64,000 nucleotides of DNA, taken from the NCBI GenBank assembly GCA_021014325.1, contig CM037461.1, positions 10,259,501 to 10,323,500 on the forward strand, read 5' to 3'. Positions 21,620 through 33,144 of this stretch are shown here, in pieces. The notes under the pieces are model-generated. The model saw nothing but the letters and a program-made list of their open reading frames with translations, searched no databases and had not been told where the DNA came from. How positions within the stretch are numbered: the stretch's first letter is position 1; every line of letters begins with the position of its first letter. Made by a program: the position numbers and the translations under genes. The DNA is from Plazaster borealis. Lineage: Eukaryota > Echinodermata > Asteroidea > Forcipulatida > Labidiasteridae.

Positions 21620-23458
21620 TTGCTTTTAATAAGAGATGTTTCAGTCCATTAAACTAATCAGGGTATATTGTATTTCCACGATAATTAACGATGAAGTGAC
21701 AGATCGGACACCATGGTTAGCCATTTTGATTGCGCAATCACGGCAAGGCGTTGGAGATTTCCTTGATATTCGATTCCTAACCGGTAGAGGACCCATTGCT
21801 TTATGCACAGCCCATTCGATTTGTACATGAGCAACACATGTAACTCCTACGTAGGTTTAGGGTTTTCGTGAGAATGCATTAAATTGAAATTTTTTTCACC
21901 ATCGTGTTCTTTATGAAATTTATTAGTATGAAAAACACATTTTTTTTACTGTGACGTCATCAGGTGTCAAATTACGGTAATTAAAAGCTTTAATGAGTTA
22001 ATCTTTGCAGCACCATATCTCAAGAAGTACACGGCCGATTTTCAAACTTTTTTCAGTTATAGACTCCTTGGGCATTGCAGATTAGCCTTGGGTTCCCGTG
22101 ACCCCATGTGGACCTTTACTTCCGGGTCAACCGGAAGTGGGACTCTATCTCAAGAACTACACAACCGATTTTCAAACTTTTTTCAGTTATAGACTCCTTG
22201 GGCATTGGAGATTAGCCTTGGGTAACCGTGACCCCATATTGACCTTTACTTCCGGGTCAACCGGAAGTGAGACCATATCTCAAGAACTACACAACCGATT
22301 TTCAAACTTTTTCCAGTTATGGACTCCTTGGGCATTGGAGATTAGCCTTGGGTAACCGTGACCCCATATTGACCTTTACGTCCGGGTCAACCGGAAGTGG
22401 AACCTTATTTCAAGAACTACACAACCGATTTTCAAACTTTTTTCAGTTATAGACTCCTTGGGCATTGGACATTAGCCTTCGGTAACCGTGACCCCATGTT
22501 GACCTTTAGTTCCGCGTCAACCGGAAGTGGGACATATCTCAAGAAATACACACCCGATTTTCAATTTATTTTCAGTTATAGACCCTTTTAGCATTGAAGA
22601 TTGAACTTGGGTTACCGTGACCCCATGTTGACCTTTACTTCCGGGTCAACCGAAAGTGAGACCATATCTCAAGAACTACATAACCGATTTTCAAACTTTT
22701 TTCAGTTATAAACTCCTTGGGCATTGGAAATTAGCCTTGGGTAACCGTGACCCCATATTGACCTTTACTTCCGGGTCGACCGGAAGTGGAACCTTATGTC
22801 AAGAACTACGCAACCGATTTTCAAACTTTTTTCAGTTATAGACTCCTTGGACATTGGACATTAGCCTTGGGTAACCGTGACCCCATGTTGACCTTTACTT
22901 CCGCGTCAACCGGAAGTGGGACATATCTCAAGAAGTACACACCCGATTTTCAATTTTTTTTCAGTTATAGACCCTTTGGGCATTGAAGATTGAACTTGGG
23001 TTACCGTGACCCCGGGTTGACCTTTACTTCCGGGTCAACCGGAAGTGGGACCATATCTCAAGATGTACACACCCGATTTTGAATTTCTTTTCAGTTATAG
23101 ACCCTTTGAGCATTAAAGGTTGAACTTGGGTTACCGTGACCCCGGGTTGACCTTTACTTCCGGGTTAACCGGAAGTGAGACCATATCTCAAGAACTACGC
23201 AACCGATTTTCAAACTGTTTTCAGTTACAGACTCCTTGGACATTGGAGATTAGCCTTGGGTAACCGTTACCCCATGTTGACCTTTACTTCTAGGGCAACT
23301 GGAAGTGGGACCATATCTCAAAAACTACACGGCCAAGTTTCAAATTCTTTTCAGTTTTCATTATTATTATTCTTTCTTTCCCTCAAACCCTATTGACCTA
23401 ACCAAAGTAGAAAAAAATGGAACAGCTATGTGTTTGTCCACAAACACTAAATCTCTAG
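21620..23458 (+). mobile_element. Non-autonomous repeat block B with Helitron-like 3' end
   Basis: Same head as block A, then a 130-bp tandem array (22098-23340), then hairpin GTGTTTGT-CC-ACAAACAC (23430-23447), 7 nt and CTAG (23455-23458). The next base begins the gypsy gag-protease remnant, so CTAG marks a sharp junction. No protein evidence; the small ORFs here arise from the repeat period. Confidence 0.6.
22098..23340 (+). repeat. 130-bp tandem array with inverted CCGGAAGT motifs, about 9-10 units
   Basis: TGACCTTTACTTCCGGGTCA recurs near 22111, 22241, 22371, 22500, 22630, 22760, 22890, 23019 and 23149, a period of 129-130 bp. Each unit contains ACTTCCGG-gtcaa-CCGGAAGT, a near-perfect palindrome, followed by ATATCTCAAGAACTACACAACCGATTTTCAAAC. 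ORFs of 60-85 aa repeat once per unit because the period is not a multiple of three; they are not genes. Confidence 0.95.
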
Positions 23459-23460
23459 TT

Positions 23461-24684
23461 ATCATTGTCTTTGCTGTGGCCCGTTTTTGTGACAGCACAG
23501 GCTAATTTGACGAGACCCAGTCGTTCACAAGCTTGTCTGCCTAACAATGCTTGTTTGTTTCCAGGAACCACAAATACCACCATTTTGTGTTTGCGTGCGT
23601 TATGGTCCACAGTGACAATACATTTGCCTTTGACTATGATCTGACTTTGATTGTAGGCTTTCAGTGTTTCTGTGGCCTGTCTTAGCTGTGGCTTATTTTG
23701 CAGCTGATTGTAGTCAGACTCTGGCAAAATGTTCACTTGCGCACCTGTCTAGTTTGATGGGTATGGTTGTTCCATTTACTGTGAGGGGATAGATCCAGTC
23801 ATCTGTTTGTGTGTTTATTGAGTCTACCGTGACAGTGTCCAAAACAAAATCACTCGAGTCCTCCTCGTCTACTGTGTGTACTTGGCGTTGTCCACGTTTC
23901 TTGAAGCAACACTTGGCAAAGTGATTTTTGCCTTTACAGTACGCACAAATTTCACCATACGCTGGGCATTTTCCAGAAACATGCCAGTTATCACAGCGTC
24001 TGCAGTGATGTTTATCACCAGTTTCTTGTTGTTCCCTTTGACTTGTCTGGTCATTAGGTGTATTCCATGGCTTTTTTGTTTTTGTTTTTGCAAATTGTTT
24101 CTGCACAGCATTGACTGTCGCTGCTGCGGATTGTAGCTCTTTGGAACGCTCTTTCACTAACTCAGCAGCCTTGCAAATTTTGACTGCTTTGTCGAGATTT
24201 AAGTCTTCATGCCGAAGGAGGCGTTCTTTGGTCACATTATCAACAATGCCACATACTAGTCTATCCTTGACCAGTGAATCTTGTAGTGTACCAAATTCAC
24301 ACTTTTTACTGTGTTTTTTAGTCTAGTGAGGTATGCATCTATTCCCTCACCTGGTTGCTGGCAACAGTTGTTGAAGTGAAATCTCTTCAGTGTCAAGGTG
24401 GTTTTTGGGGTGCAGTACTTCTCCAATTTGGCCATTACCTTTGCCAATCGCATATTGTCCCCTTCGTTGTCGCCCTCCTCATCCCATTTGAATGTATTGT
24501 ACACATCAAGGGCTGGCTCACCAATAACATGCAGTAGGATTGATGTTAGTTGATTGTCATTGTCAACTTTCTTTGATACACCAATGGCACTTATGTACAA
24601 CTGGAAGCGTTGTTTAAATTTCTTCCAGTTTTCTGCAACATTACCGGTAAGTTCAAGTACACTCGGCGGTGGCAGTACATCCAT
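23461..24684 (-). pseudogene. Gypsy-type gag-protease remnant
   Basis: Minus-strand gag starts at 24684 (MDVLPPPSVLELTG), with a capsid-like region (NWKKFKQRFQLYISA), a frameshift near 24260-24300, and a nucleocapsid with zinc knuckles (CRRCDNWHVSGKCPAYGEICAYCKGKNHFAKCC). The aspartic protease follows, but its usual DTGA is changed (LDRCASE), and a second frameshift occurs near 23735. The ORF stops at 23458, exactly where block B ends, so reverse transcriptase and integrase are missing. A PBS-like TGGTGTCAGAAG sits on the minus strand just downstream of an apparent LTR end near 24930. Confidence 0.85.
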
Positions 24685-24929
24685 ATTGTCTGCAACAATG
24701 TATCAATTTGCACACACAGAGTTCACGTACATACGAGGGCAATGGAAAGTTCACTCACTATACAGATTTGTATGCCACGTTAACAGTGCACACATGGACT
24801 GCATGGATTTTTTTGCAGACCAGCAACGGATTGTCTTCCACTTTGCAACTATTTTGCTGTAGTTTTTAAGCAATATTTTTGTTACAGTACCTGTTCAGGT
24901 GAGTCCCTAGTACTTCTGACACCATGTAG

Positions 24930-25025
24930 TAATAGTTACAAGGTTGGAGACTTGTTGTTATAAGTTGAAACACAGTGATTTATTAGCAACTGAGAACGTT
25001 GGTTTTGAGACATACACTAGCTAGT
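24930..25025 (-). mobile_element. Fragment of the 5' LTR of the gypsy remnant
   Basis: On the minus strand ...ATTACTACA is followed by TGGTGTCAGAAGTAC, the standard layout of LTR end plus primer-binding site. The LTR is cut off where the LINE sequence begins, so only about 90 bp can be assigned. Confidence 0.55.
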
Positions 25026-26236
25026 ATAATATGAATAAACATGAACTTGTAGACTTGTACCAGTCCTATGTGCAGTATTATCACAACACATGGAATAGTT
25101 ATGTGGATTTTATTTGTAAAGTCATTTCTAGAAATATTGGTGTGATTAATAGGATCAAACACTTCCGCCCTGAAATGGTATTGCATTCCCTTTATAACAC
25201 ATCGATTGGATCTTATCTTCGTTATGGGATACTTGCTTGGGGAGCTAGTTCTGCTACTAATCTCAATCGACTTCTTATCTTGCAGAAACGAGCTCTTCGT
25301 GTTATTAATTTTGCGATTTTAATGCACATTCAGACCCCTTTTTCATAAAATATAATACTTTGAAAGTGAAGGATATTTATCGCCTACAGCTTGGGTCCCT
25401 GATGTATCGGCTGTCCTGCAAAAATTTACCTCCTGCAATTAAATCTATTTTTTCTTTAAATTCAGATGTTCATTCTCATTATACCCGCCAAGCTACTAAT
25501 TTTCATATTCCTTACACTCATACTTCTCTTGCTCATAAAATTATTAAACATGAGGGACCCATGCTGTGGAACGTGCTTAATGAACACCTTAGAGTTTCTA
25601 AAAGTTTATCTATCTTTAACCGTGTCTTTAAATCTGACACGTTGGAATGTTATTTGTAGATGAGTGAACAGATATGTATGAATTTACCATGTACTTATTA
25701 TCTAACTAAACATGTACAGTGCTGACCGGGTATGGGTGGTCCCCTCCGCCGGGGATCCTCGCCCACATTGCCCATTTCCAAGCTTGTTTTTCCCTTGGTG
25801 GTATCCCCTGGGTGTGATCATTCTGTTTCGGTCGGTACTTAACTAGCAGACCTGCATAGCCGTTGTGTTTAGTTTTTGTCCAGTGTTTTGTTTACGTCCT
25901 TGGTTCTATCTGTTGTTAGTGTTTACTTAAATTTCTTATTGAGTTTACATGCATGTGCGTTGAGATATATTTTTGCTATTTTTTGATCTCCCCTCGCCCT
26001 CGGACCTTTTGGTTCACCGAAGTGTAATTGATATGTGTCTCAATGCAAATGCATGTCTTTAGGGACCATTGCCTACAAGCTCTGCTTCTAAAATGGATCC
26101 CTCTGCGGTATCATATTTATTTTAATCTTGATATATCTTTCCTATATTGTATTCTTTAAACTGATCGCTCTTGAGTGATACTGTATTTTTATTTGTTGAT
26201 ACTGTGGAAAATAAAATAAACCTATGAACCTAAACC
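25025..26236 (+). pseudogene. LINE fragment: reverse-transcriptase C-terminus and 3' UTR
   Basis: The 25031-25348 frame gives the thumb-like end of a non-LTR reverse transcriptase (RPEMVLHSLYNTSIGSYLRY, GILAWGASS, LQKRALRVI). A frameshift near 25320 leads into 25360-25659 (YNTLKVKDIYRLQLGSLMYR ... HYTRQATNFHIP), the family's usual C-terminus, stop at 25660. A 570-bp 3' UTR ends in AAAATAAAATAAACCTATGAACCT. The 5' part, including the YADD site and endonuclease, is absent: a normal 5' truncation. CR1/L2/Jockey-like by style. Confidence 0.85.
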
Positions 26237-26237
26237 T

Positions 26238-27180
26238 AATGAGAAGTTTTATATAGTCCAGTTCCAGTGAGGGGTTTTGAATTCTTCGCAGGATATGTGC
26301 ACCTAACAAGCAACATGTCTTCCAAGCTTTAGCATTGACTATTTGGCAGGGTAACAAATTGTTAGAAACTGTATCTAGCCATCAGCTTAGACCCAGTAAC
26401 TGGGGCGCTGTACTCCTTTTTCAAAATTTTGACATCATCGGTTGTACTAGCGCCCTAGGAAAAACTTGTATTCTCTCAAAGCAAAACTCAATTTGGCGAT
26501 CCCACATGGGTGCCCTGCCTCAACCGTGATGACCACGCGGTTGAGGCAGGGCACCTGTCAAATTTTAGACGGGTGTCCTGCCTCAACCGCGTAGTCGTCA
26601 CGGTTGAGGCAGGGCGCTCGTCGAAAATTTGACAGGTGCCCTGCCTCAACCGCGTGGTCATCACGATTAAGGCAGGGCACCCATGGATACTGTCGAGAGT
26701 GTGATCACCAAATTGAGTTTTGCTTTGAGAGAATACAAGTTTTTCCTGGGGCGCTAGTACGACCAATGATGTCAACATTTTGAAAAAGGAGTACAGCGCC
26801 CCAGTTACTGGGTCTACCATCAGCTATGCATTGCACTGTGTGACTGAGTTTAAACTACAAACCTAATGAGAAGTTTTATATAGTCCAGTTCCAGTGAGGG
26901 GTCTTGAATTCTTTGCTGGATATGTGCAGCTAACAAGCAACATGTCTTCCAAGCTTTAGCATTGACTATTTGGTTGGGAAACAAATTATTAGAAACTGTG
27001 TCTAGCCATCAGCTATGCATTGCACTCTGTGACTGAGTTTAAACTACAAACCTAATTAGAAGTTTTATACAGTCCCCGTCCAGTTCCAGTGAAGGGTCTT
27101 GAATTCTTTGCTGTATATGTGCACCTAACAAGTAACATGTCTTCCAAGCTTTAGCTTTTACTTTTTGGGAGGAAAACAAA
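26238..27180 (+). repeat. About 189-bp tandem repeat, three copies
   Basis: AAT(g/t)AGAAGTTTTATA near 26238, 26864 and 27053 begins each copy; shared blocks include GGTTTTGAATTCTT, AACATGTCTTCCAAGCTTTA and CTAGCCATCAGCTATGCATT. Copy 1 is split by the foldback element at 26388-26816; without it, spacing is about 190-200 bp. Confidence 0.9.
26388..26816. mobile_element. Foldback/MITE element with 9-bp target duplication
   Basis: Terminal inverted repeats of about 130 bp begin TAGACCCAGTAACTGGGGCG. CCATCAGCT lies on both sides (26379-26387 and 26817-26825). The undisturbed CCATCAGCT site is kept in the next tandem copy (near 27008), which proves the borders. The centre holds three nested palindromes of TGCCCTGCCTCAACCG. 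A 9-bp duplication suggests the Mutator-like group, though no transposase is present. Confidence 0.9.
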
Positions 27181-27421
27181 TCATTACAAAATTGTTCAAC
27201 CTATTAATGTAATTTCAGTGCACTTTTTAAGGAGTTAACCTAAATATTTGTCTTCTTAGAAATGAGATCATTTTTGTCAAATGTTTACTGGAGATGTGAG
27301 GTATTTATATTGTATCTAAAAATGGTTTCCTCGTTTCTTTTGGTTTTTTTCTACTTGAGTAGGTTTTTAATGTTGAATTGTTGTGTTTTTAACATTTTAT
27401 TTTCGGTTATTTTCTTTACAG

Positions 27422-29850
27422 GATTTACGTGTTGATGTAGAAAAGGAACATTGCTTCTCCCAGGAAGTGGATGAGTTTCCTAATAAATCAGTTGATGTCT
27501 CAATGCAGTCCTCCAATGATGCAGGCAGAAGTGAGATTCAAGAAAAAAGTCTGGTGAAGAAACATTCAGATTCTCTTATCAAAGTAGGTTTTAGAGTAGA
27601 GGATCTGGCTACTGTTAAGGAAGAAACAGGTGTTGGTGGCGGGGATCATGAGTTTAATTAAGGTGATTGCTCATCTCAGGTACAATTAATTGTCAGTAAA
27701 CGTAAGCACAAAAAAGATAAAGGACCAAACCCAAAAAAGAAAAAAAGCACAGAGGAAAAACAAGAGAAAACTAAAAACGACTTAGATTGTGTCTTCATCC
27801 AGCACTTTCAAAACAGGTGAAAGAGTATGGGACAAACGACACTTTTGTCTCTTTTGTCAAAAAGATAAGTGAACATTGGGAAGACATGCATTCAGAAGAA
27901 TCAGAAGCTAGTCCAATCTTTGCATTGGAAAAAAAGTGCAAAGTGAGAAGAGACCTTATAGCCAAATCGAGGAAAGCAGGTGATTATGAGCACAACAAAA
28001 GGGTATTGGAGGGCAATGAGAAAGGTGAACTTATTGTTCACAAGCGTCCAAAATATGGAGACAAACAAAAAATTAACCAGTACATGTTTTGCTCAGATTG
28101 CCGGGGCTTTTACAAGAAGACAGCTTTGTACAGACACAAGAAACATTGTCCAAGCCACAAACCAAACAAAAAGAGATCGAGACATGTGACAGCAGGTGCA
28201 GCTCTGATGACCACTTCACACGTTTCAGTACTTTCGACTGGTGTACTCAGTGGAATGGAGCAGTATGAGTTAACCATGATGTTAGAAATGATTCTCTCAT
28301 TCTGAAATTGGGTCAGCATTATGCTTCTGCAGCTGGACATACAAACAACAGCAATCACTACATATCTCAAAAAATGAGAGAAGCTGCCCGCTTGCTGAGC
28401 ACTGCACTCTGCTTTAGAAGCCAAAGCACCACTGCCAAAGATTTATTCAACCCCAGAAATTTTGACACAGTTGTTGAAGCTGCGTTGAAGTGTTCAAATT
28501 TTAATGATACCACATTTGAGTTTTCTACTCCATCACTGGCAAGGAAACATGGCCATGTATTGAATAGAATGGCTGAAATTGTAGATGCTGAAGGTCTAAA
28601 GACCGGTGTCCTTGATAATGGTGGAAGTGCGGCTGCAGGGTTCAAAAGACTGATGCAGTTGGAGTGGCCATCAAGGGTGTCAAGGCATGCTTTGCGGCAG
28701 GCAGCCAACTCAAAATGAAATGAGCCCAAAAAGCTTCCACTTACAAAGGACATAATGAAACTGCATCAACATAATGTGAAGTTGAAAGAAATGTAAAGTC
28801 CCAAATAAAAGAGAATGGGATTACAGGTGAAACCTATGCATTGCCAAAGTATCCCTGGCACAGCTGATAGTCTATAACCGGAGACGTCCAGGAGAAACAC
28901 AGTTTCTGAAGGTTGAAACCTACAAAAAAAAACAAATCACAGGGAAGTTGATGCACAAAGTGAGGTGGCTAGGCCCTATCTCTTTCGGAAAAGCTATCAA
29001 TTGATAGACTGACGTTAGTGTACATACAGGGATACTTCTTCTCTTTACCCCAAACATCAAGGAATTTGTTGATTTACTTGTCAAACTTCGGGATGAAATT
29101 GGTATTAACCCAGAAAATCCTTACGTCTTTGCAAGATCAAGTGCAGATGCAAGTGCACCACATAGAGGATGTGATTGCTTACATTTCTTTGCCCAGCAAT
29201 ATCATGCAGGACATCCTGAAACACTGACAGCAACAAGATTGCGTAAACATGTTGCTACTATGAGTCAATTGCTCAATTTGAAAAAACATGAGTTGGAACA
29301 ATTTGCGAACCACTTAGGCCATGATGTATCTGTACACAGGAAATACTACCGGCTTCCTCATGAGGCTTTGCTCCTCGGTAAGGTTGGCAAACTACTTGAT
29401 GCCTTGGAACAAGGGAAAATACATGAATACAAGGGTAAAACATTAGATGAAGTGGTGCTTGATGACTCGGAATCAGTGCTGGAAAACATTCCAAACACTG
29501 GGAATACTCAAGAGAATGAAGTACATGTAAACACAGAAAACATAGTAGCAGGAGTAAAGAAGATAACAAATCCTAACCCTCACATTAAGGCATTGACTGC
29601 TCTTCAGAACAACCAATTTACATGTGTTAAGAAACCATGGAATGCTGAAGAAATAGCTGCTGTGCACAGTCATGCTGGTTTACATAAGTGTTTTCAGTTG
29701 AGGAAAACACCAACCACAGCACTCTGCAAAGACGCACAACAAAAATTAAAAGTTCTTGAGGGTAGAAGTCAGGTGCAGATAAAATCTAAAGTGTGGAATC
29801 TCATTCAGGCTGAGAAAAGAAAGGCTTTGCAGTCAGAAAAAGAAAACTAA
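27422..29850 (+). pseudogene. Crypton-like tyrosine-recombinase gene, decayed
   Basis: Starts at a good acceptor (tttctttacag|G at 27421/27422). Pieces lie in several frames: an acidic N-terminus (to 27661), a zinc-finger region (27787-28305; YMFCSDCRGFYKKTALYRHK), a helical domain (28266-28718; YISQKMREAARLL), and a C-terminal piece open from about 29034 to 29850. The last has LTATRLRKHVATMSQ and HLGHDVSVHRKYYRLP, matching the HxxR-like, GH and Tyr signature of tyrosine recombinases. A SANT-like tail (KKPWNAEEIAAV) follows. At least four frame breaks (near 27661, 27790, 28300, 28720-29030) mark a pseudogene unless some are introns. I know similar unnamed proteins from many marine invertebrates and fish. 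Confidence 0.7.
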
Positions 29851-31589
29851 GTTCTGCAGAATATTGTGAACATTCATTACCCTTTAATCATTCTGGGTTG
29901 ATGTGTGATTGCGTAAATTGTACTATACAAATTCATGCCAAATGTTCTCTTACACTTCAGTATTAAGAATGATGATTGTGTAGATTTACAATTTACATAG
30001 CTGCCAACATTTGAAAATTTCAATGAGTAATAAAACATCGTTGCATGTCAAGGCATTTGACATGCACACAATTTGTATGAAATTTCAATGTTGTTTTTAG
30101 GGAGTGCTCCCCCTTTCCACACGTATGTCCCATGGGATTCGTCGTGCGACATCCGGTCTGACCTTGCGCATTCGTGTCTTTGTGTAAACAACGCGCGATT
30201 TATGTCAACAATGCGAGAAAACAGGGCGCCCGCGCGCGGTCAAAATGCATTCGCGGGTTTTGAGATTTCAAAAGTTTTTAAACGGACTAATCAAAGAAAG
30301 GGAATGCAAGACTGGCGGGAAAGATAACCTAATGAATATTGAACACCCCAATCGATTCCCCAGTATCCAATCATCATTCTAGGATAAGCGTCACCTTCTA
30401 TTAATACGTAGATCTGATGTAGTGCTCGATTTTCTTGGACGCACTTCACGGTAAATAATCACCGGTTTTGTTTACTTTATCCCAAATCCCCACCCAAAAT
30501 ATCTTTAAAATATAAACAAAAATAAAACATAAATTGTATAATTGTGCGCAAATCTACGAAAATCCCATTATTTTAACTTCCTTTTCCAGGTTATTTCATG
30601 AATGACGTTGGTTTTGGTTTTAGAGCTAAACTTTTTTTAACGGTACAGTGTGTAATTCTCGTCAAGGTCATTGGGGTCATTTGTAATTTGACACCGTTAT
30701 ATTTCACGAGAAACGCGTTCGGCACAAACAAAGCCGAGCAGCGCCGTGAAAATGAAGTGTTTGTCGGGTGCGTTTGTTATGGGTAGTTCGTGTCGCTCGG
30801 TCTTCACTCGTAGTAATTGTACCTGGGTAAACATGGGATTTGTATGGGGCATGTAGGTGCTTAATGCTTTAAACATGGCCATTTACTTTATTGGCAATTA
30901 TCATGGAAGTATTTCGGACATAAAGCAGGCTTAAAATAATAGTTAAACATAAATGCGACCTATATTTCTACAAAGGATCAGTGTATTGATGCATGAAAAA
31001 AACATTAGAAACATAATTATTCAGACTGAGAATGTTTAACAGCCCCACACCAGGCTTAATCAAATCAAACCTGCTATGCTCACCTTTATTTTATTTAATG
31101 TTTCAAAACATTTATCCATCACAAGTAACTAGCTTTTAAAGAATATAAAGCCTAAAGTCAAAGATGAAAGCTAGGAACACTGTACATGTACTGTATATTC
31201 ACATTTACAAATTTGAAAAACACAACTTTTCAACTAGCAATGTTGTCTTTTTTTTGGGGGGGGGGGTAATGAAACAACTCCATGTATTATTTTAAATTTG
31301 ATTACACTAAAAGAAGTTGCAAGGACTTTTTTGTTTTGTTTTAGTTTAACTGATTAAATAATACAAAAAGGACAATTTGTTGTTATTTCTTAAACACAGA
31401 TTATACACGGATGAGCACAAGACAATTCTGAAATGCACTGTTTGTACAAATTCTGTCCTACAGCTAAAAGCCGGTACAGAAAAGAAGCAGAAAAATCCAT
31501 CGAGAGACAGCCCTAGAACCCCCCCCCCCCCCGCACTTCTTATTTTGAGCCATTGTCAAGTAGTACTAGTAGTACACCCCCATCAGATG

Positions 31590-31803
31590 TAAAATTTGAA
31601 ACAGGGAACAGAAACGATTGCTGAAGGGATACAACATTCTGACTGAAGGCAAAAATGCCATGCATCGACAACAACAAGATGTCGTGGCGGATATCATCAT
31701 TCCCGAGAACCTCCCTGTTTCATTCCCTGATGACGTCAAGCCAACACGCTGTGTAGCTGTGAAGTCCCTCATCGCTAAAGTAAAACAGCAACTAGATGCC
31801 TAA
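31590..31803 (+). other. Unrecognised exon-like ORF
   Basis: A 61-residue frame (MLKGYNILTEGK...AKVKQQLDA) in locally GC-richer sequence and followed by a T-rich tract with cctaacag|G at 31911-31919, which looks like an intron acceptor. No family recognised. It may belong with the fragments at 32281-32979. Confidence 0.3.
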
Positions 31804-32280
31804 GAGAAGTAAGACAAAAATTTGATGCTTATTTGTATGAGTTTTGGGGTTTTTTTTTTTCAGAACAAAATTTAATATTACCTTTAAAATTATTATTTGC
31901 TCTTTTTTTCCTAACAGGACCAACAAGCTAACTTGGTACGAGGGCAACATGCCACATGACGAGGTTTGTGTCAAAATTGGAAACAAGGCGGGCGGGACGA
32001 TCAAACAAATGTTTTAGATTGCCAAAGTTGGTTGTCCCAATTGCCCTTTGACACACCTTCGACACATGTGATCAGGGAGCCCATGTTAAGGATTTCGCTG
32101 ACACAGGTAAATAGTTTGCAAATCGTATTTAAATCAACAGAGTAAAAATAGATGAATGAATGCAATGGAAGTGAATATGAGGTAATATTGCATTTACCTT
32201 TATGACAGGTCTACCAACTCAGACTACACATCAGTCTCGGGTTATACCTCAAGCATGTCATGACCTTGACAAGCAAGTGG

Positions 32281-32979
32281 CATCTGTGTTGGCCTACGAG
32301 ATGAACATCACACCGAGGAAGAAAATCCAGCACTTGGCTCCTGCTTCAATAGTGTCGTCTCTGTGTTGAAAAGGGCTCGGCAATTACATCTGCAGGCAGA
32401 GGCCTTCGATGGGGAAATCCGTCTCAAAGTCAAAGAACTTCTGGACACCATCATGTCACCTGTGGAGGGAAGTGCATGCAGAGATCCAATCTTACAACGA
32501 CTCCACTGTGGAACCAACAAGAACATCTGGTAAGTTTTCATAAACATAAAATGTAAATCTGATAAGCTTTTATTATCAAGTGCACAAGGCTTTCTATGAA
32601 ATAAATTTGACCATACATTATTTTTTTCAGTTGGCGGAAGCAAAGGCCCTCCATGAAATAGCATTGTCCTGGGAGGCCCAGCTGTGAGCCAAAAGATTAA
32701 CAACTACCTGGCTTACATCCGCATCTCCTTTTCCATCTGGGAATGCAATGCCGAAGATGCATCTACTTGAAGACCATGTCACTCCATGGCTGTGACAGTG
32801 GCACTTTGGTCTAGAATTCAATGGCGGGTATGGAAGAGGGGAATCTGTCCATGCCAATCTCATCACCCTCCGGCATGATGTCCGAGGACTGCATGAAGAG
32901 GTGGATATTCTGCAGTCTGTCATTGAGTCTCATTGGGTCATGACCAGCCCTGCCTACGCACCACCCGCTGCCTTTTAAA
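32281..32979 (+). pseudogene. Transposon-type coding remnant, two fragments
   Basis: Fragment one (about 32290-32530) reads ...VVSVLKRARQLHLQAEAFDG and ends in IW|GTAAGT, a good donor. Fragment two starts after tttttttcag near 32630 and ends LEFNGGYGRGESVHANLITL...HWVMTSPAYAPPAAF stop at about 32979. The ESxHA..N.L pattern after EDHVTPWL is one I associate with unnamed multi-copy transposon proteins. Internal stops break both parts. Confidence 0.4.
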
Positions 32980-33068
32980 AAAAGATTTATTTTATTAATT
33001 TCCACATAACCACAAATTTCAATAAAGAACTTGTCATTTTCTCAAGTGTAAACAATAAATTTGTATCT

Positions 33069-33144
33069 TAATCTTTAGCGTATAAGCCGCAACATTTTTG
33101 AAGATCAAAATCAATATATTATGCGGCTTATACGTCAAAGATTA
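33069..33144. mobile_element. Short hairpin MITE (76 bp)
   Basis: TAATCTTTAGCGTATAAGCC and GGCTTATACGTCAAAGATTA are inverted with two mismatches, followed inward by GCA/TGC. TA at the ends would fit a Tc1/mariner-type target. Confidence 0.75.

Noticed and set aside
22098..23396. Series of 60-85-aa ORFs with a repeated LKNYTTDFQTFFSY motif
   Set aside because: They recur once per 130-bp unit and each ends by frame drift; the DNA repeat explains them fully.
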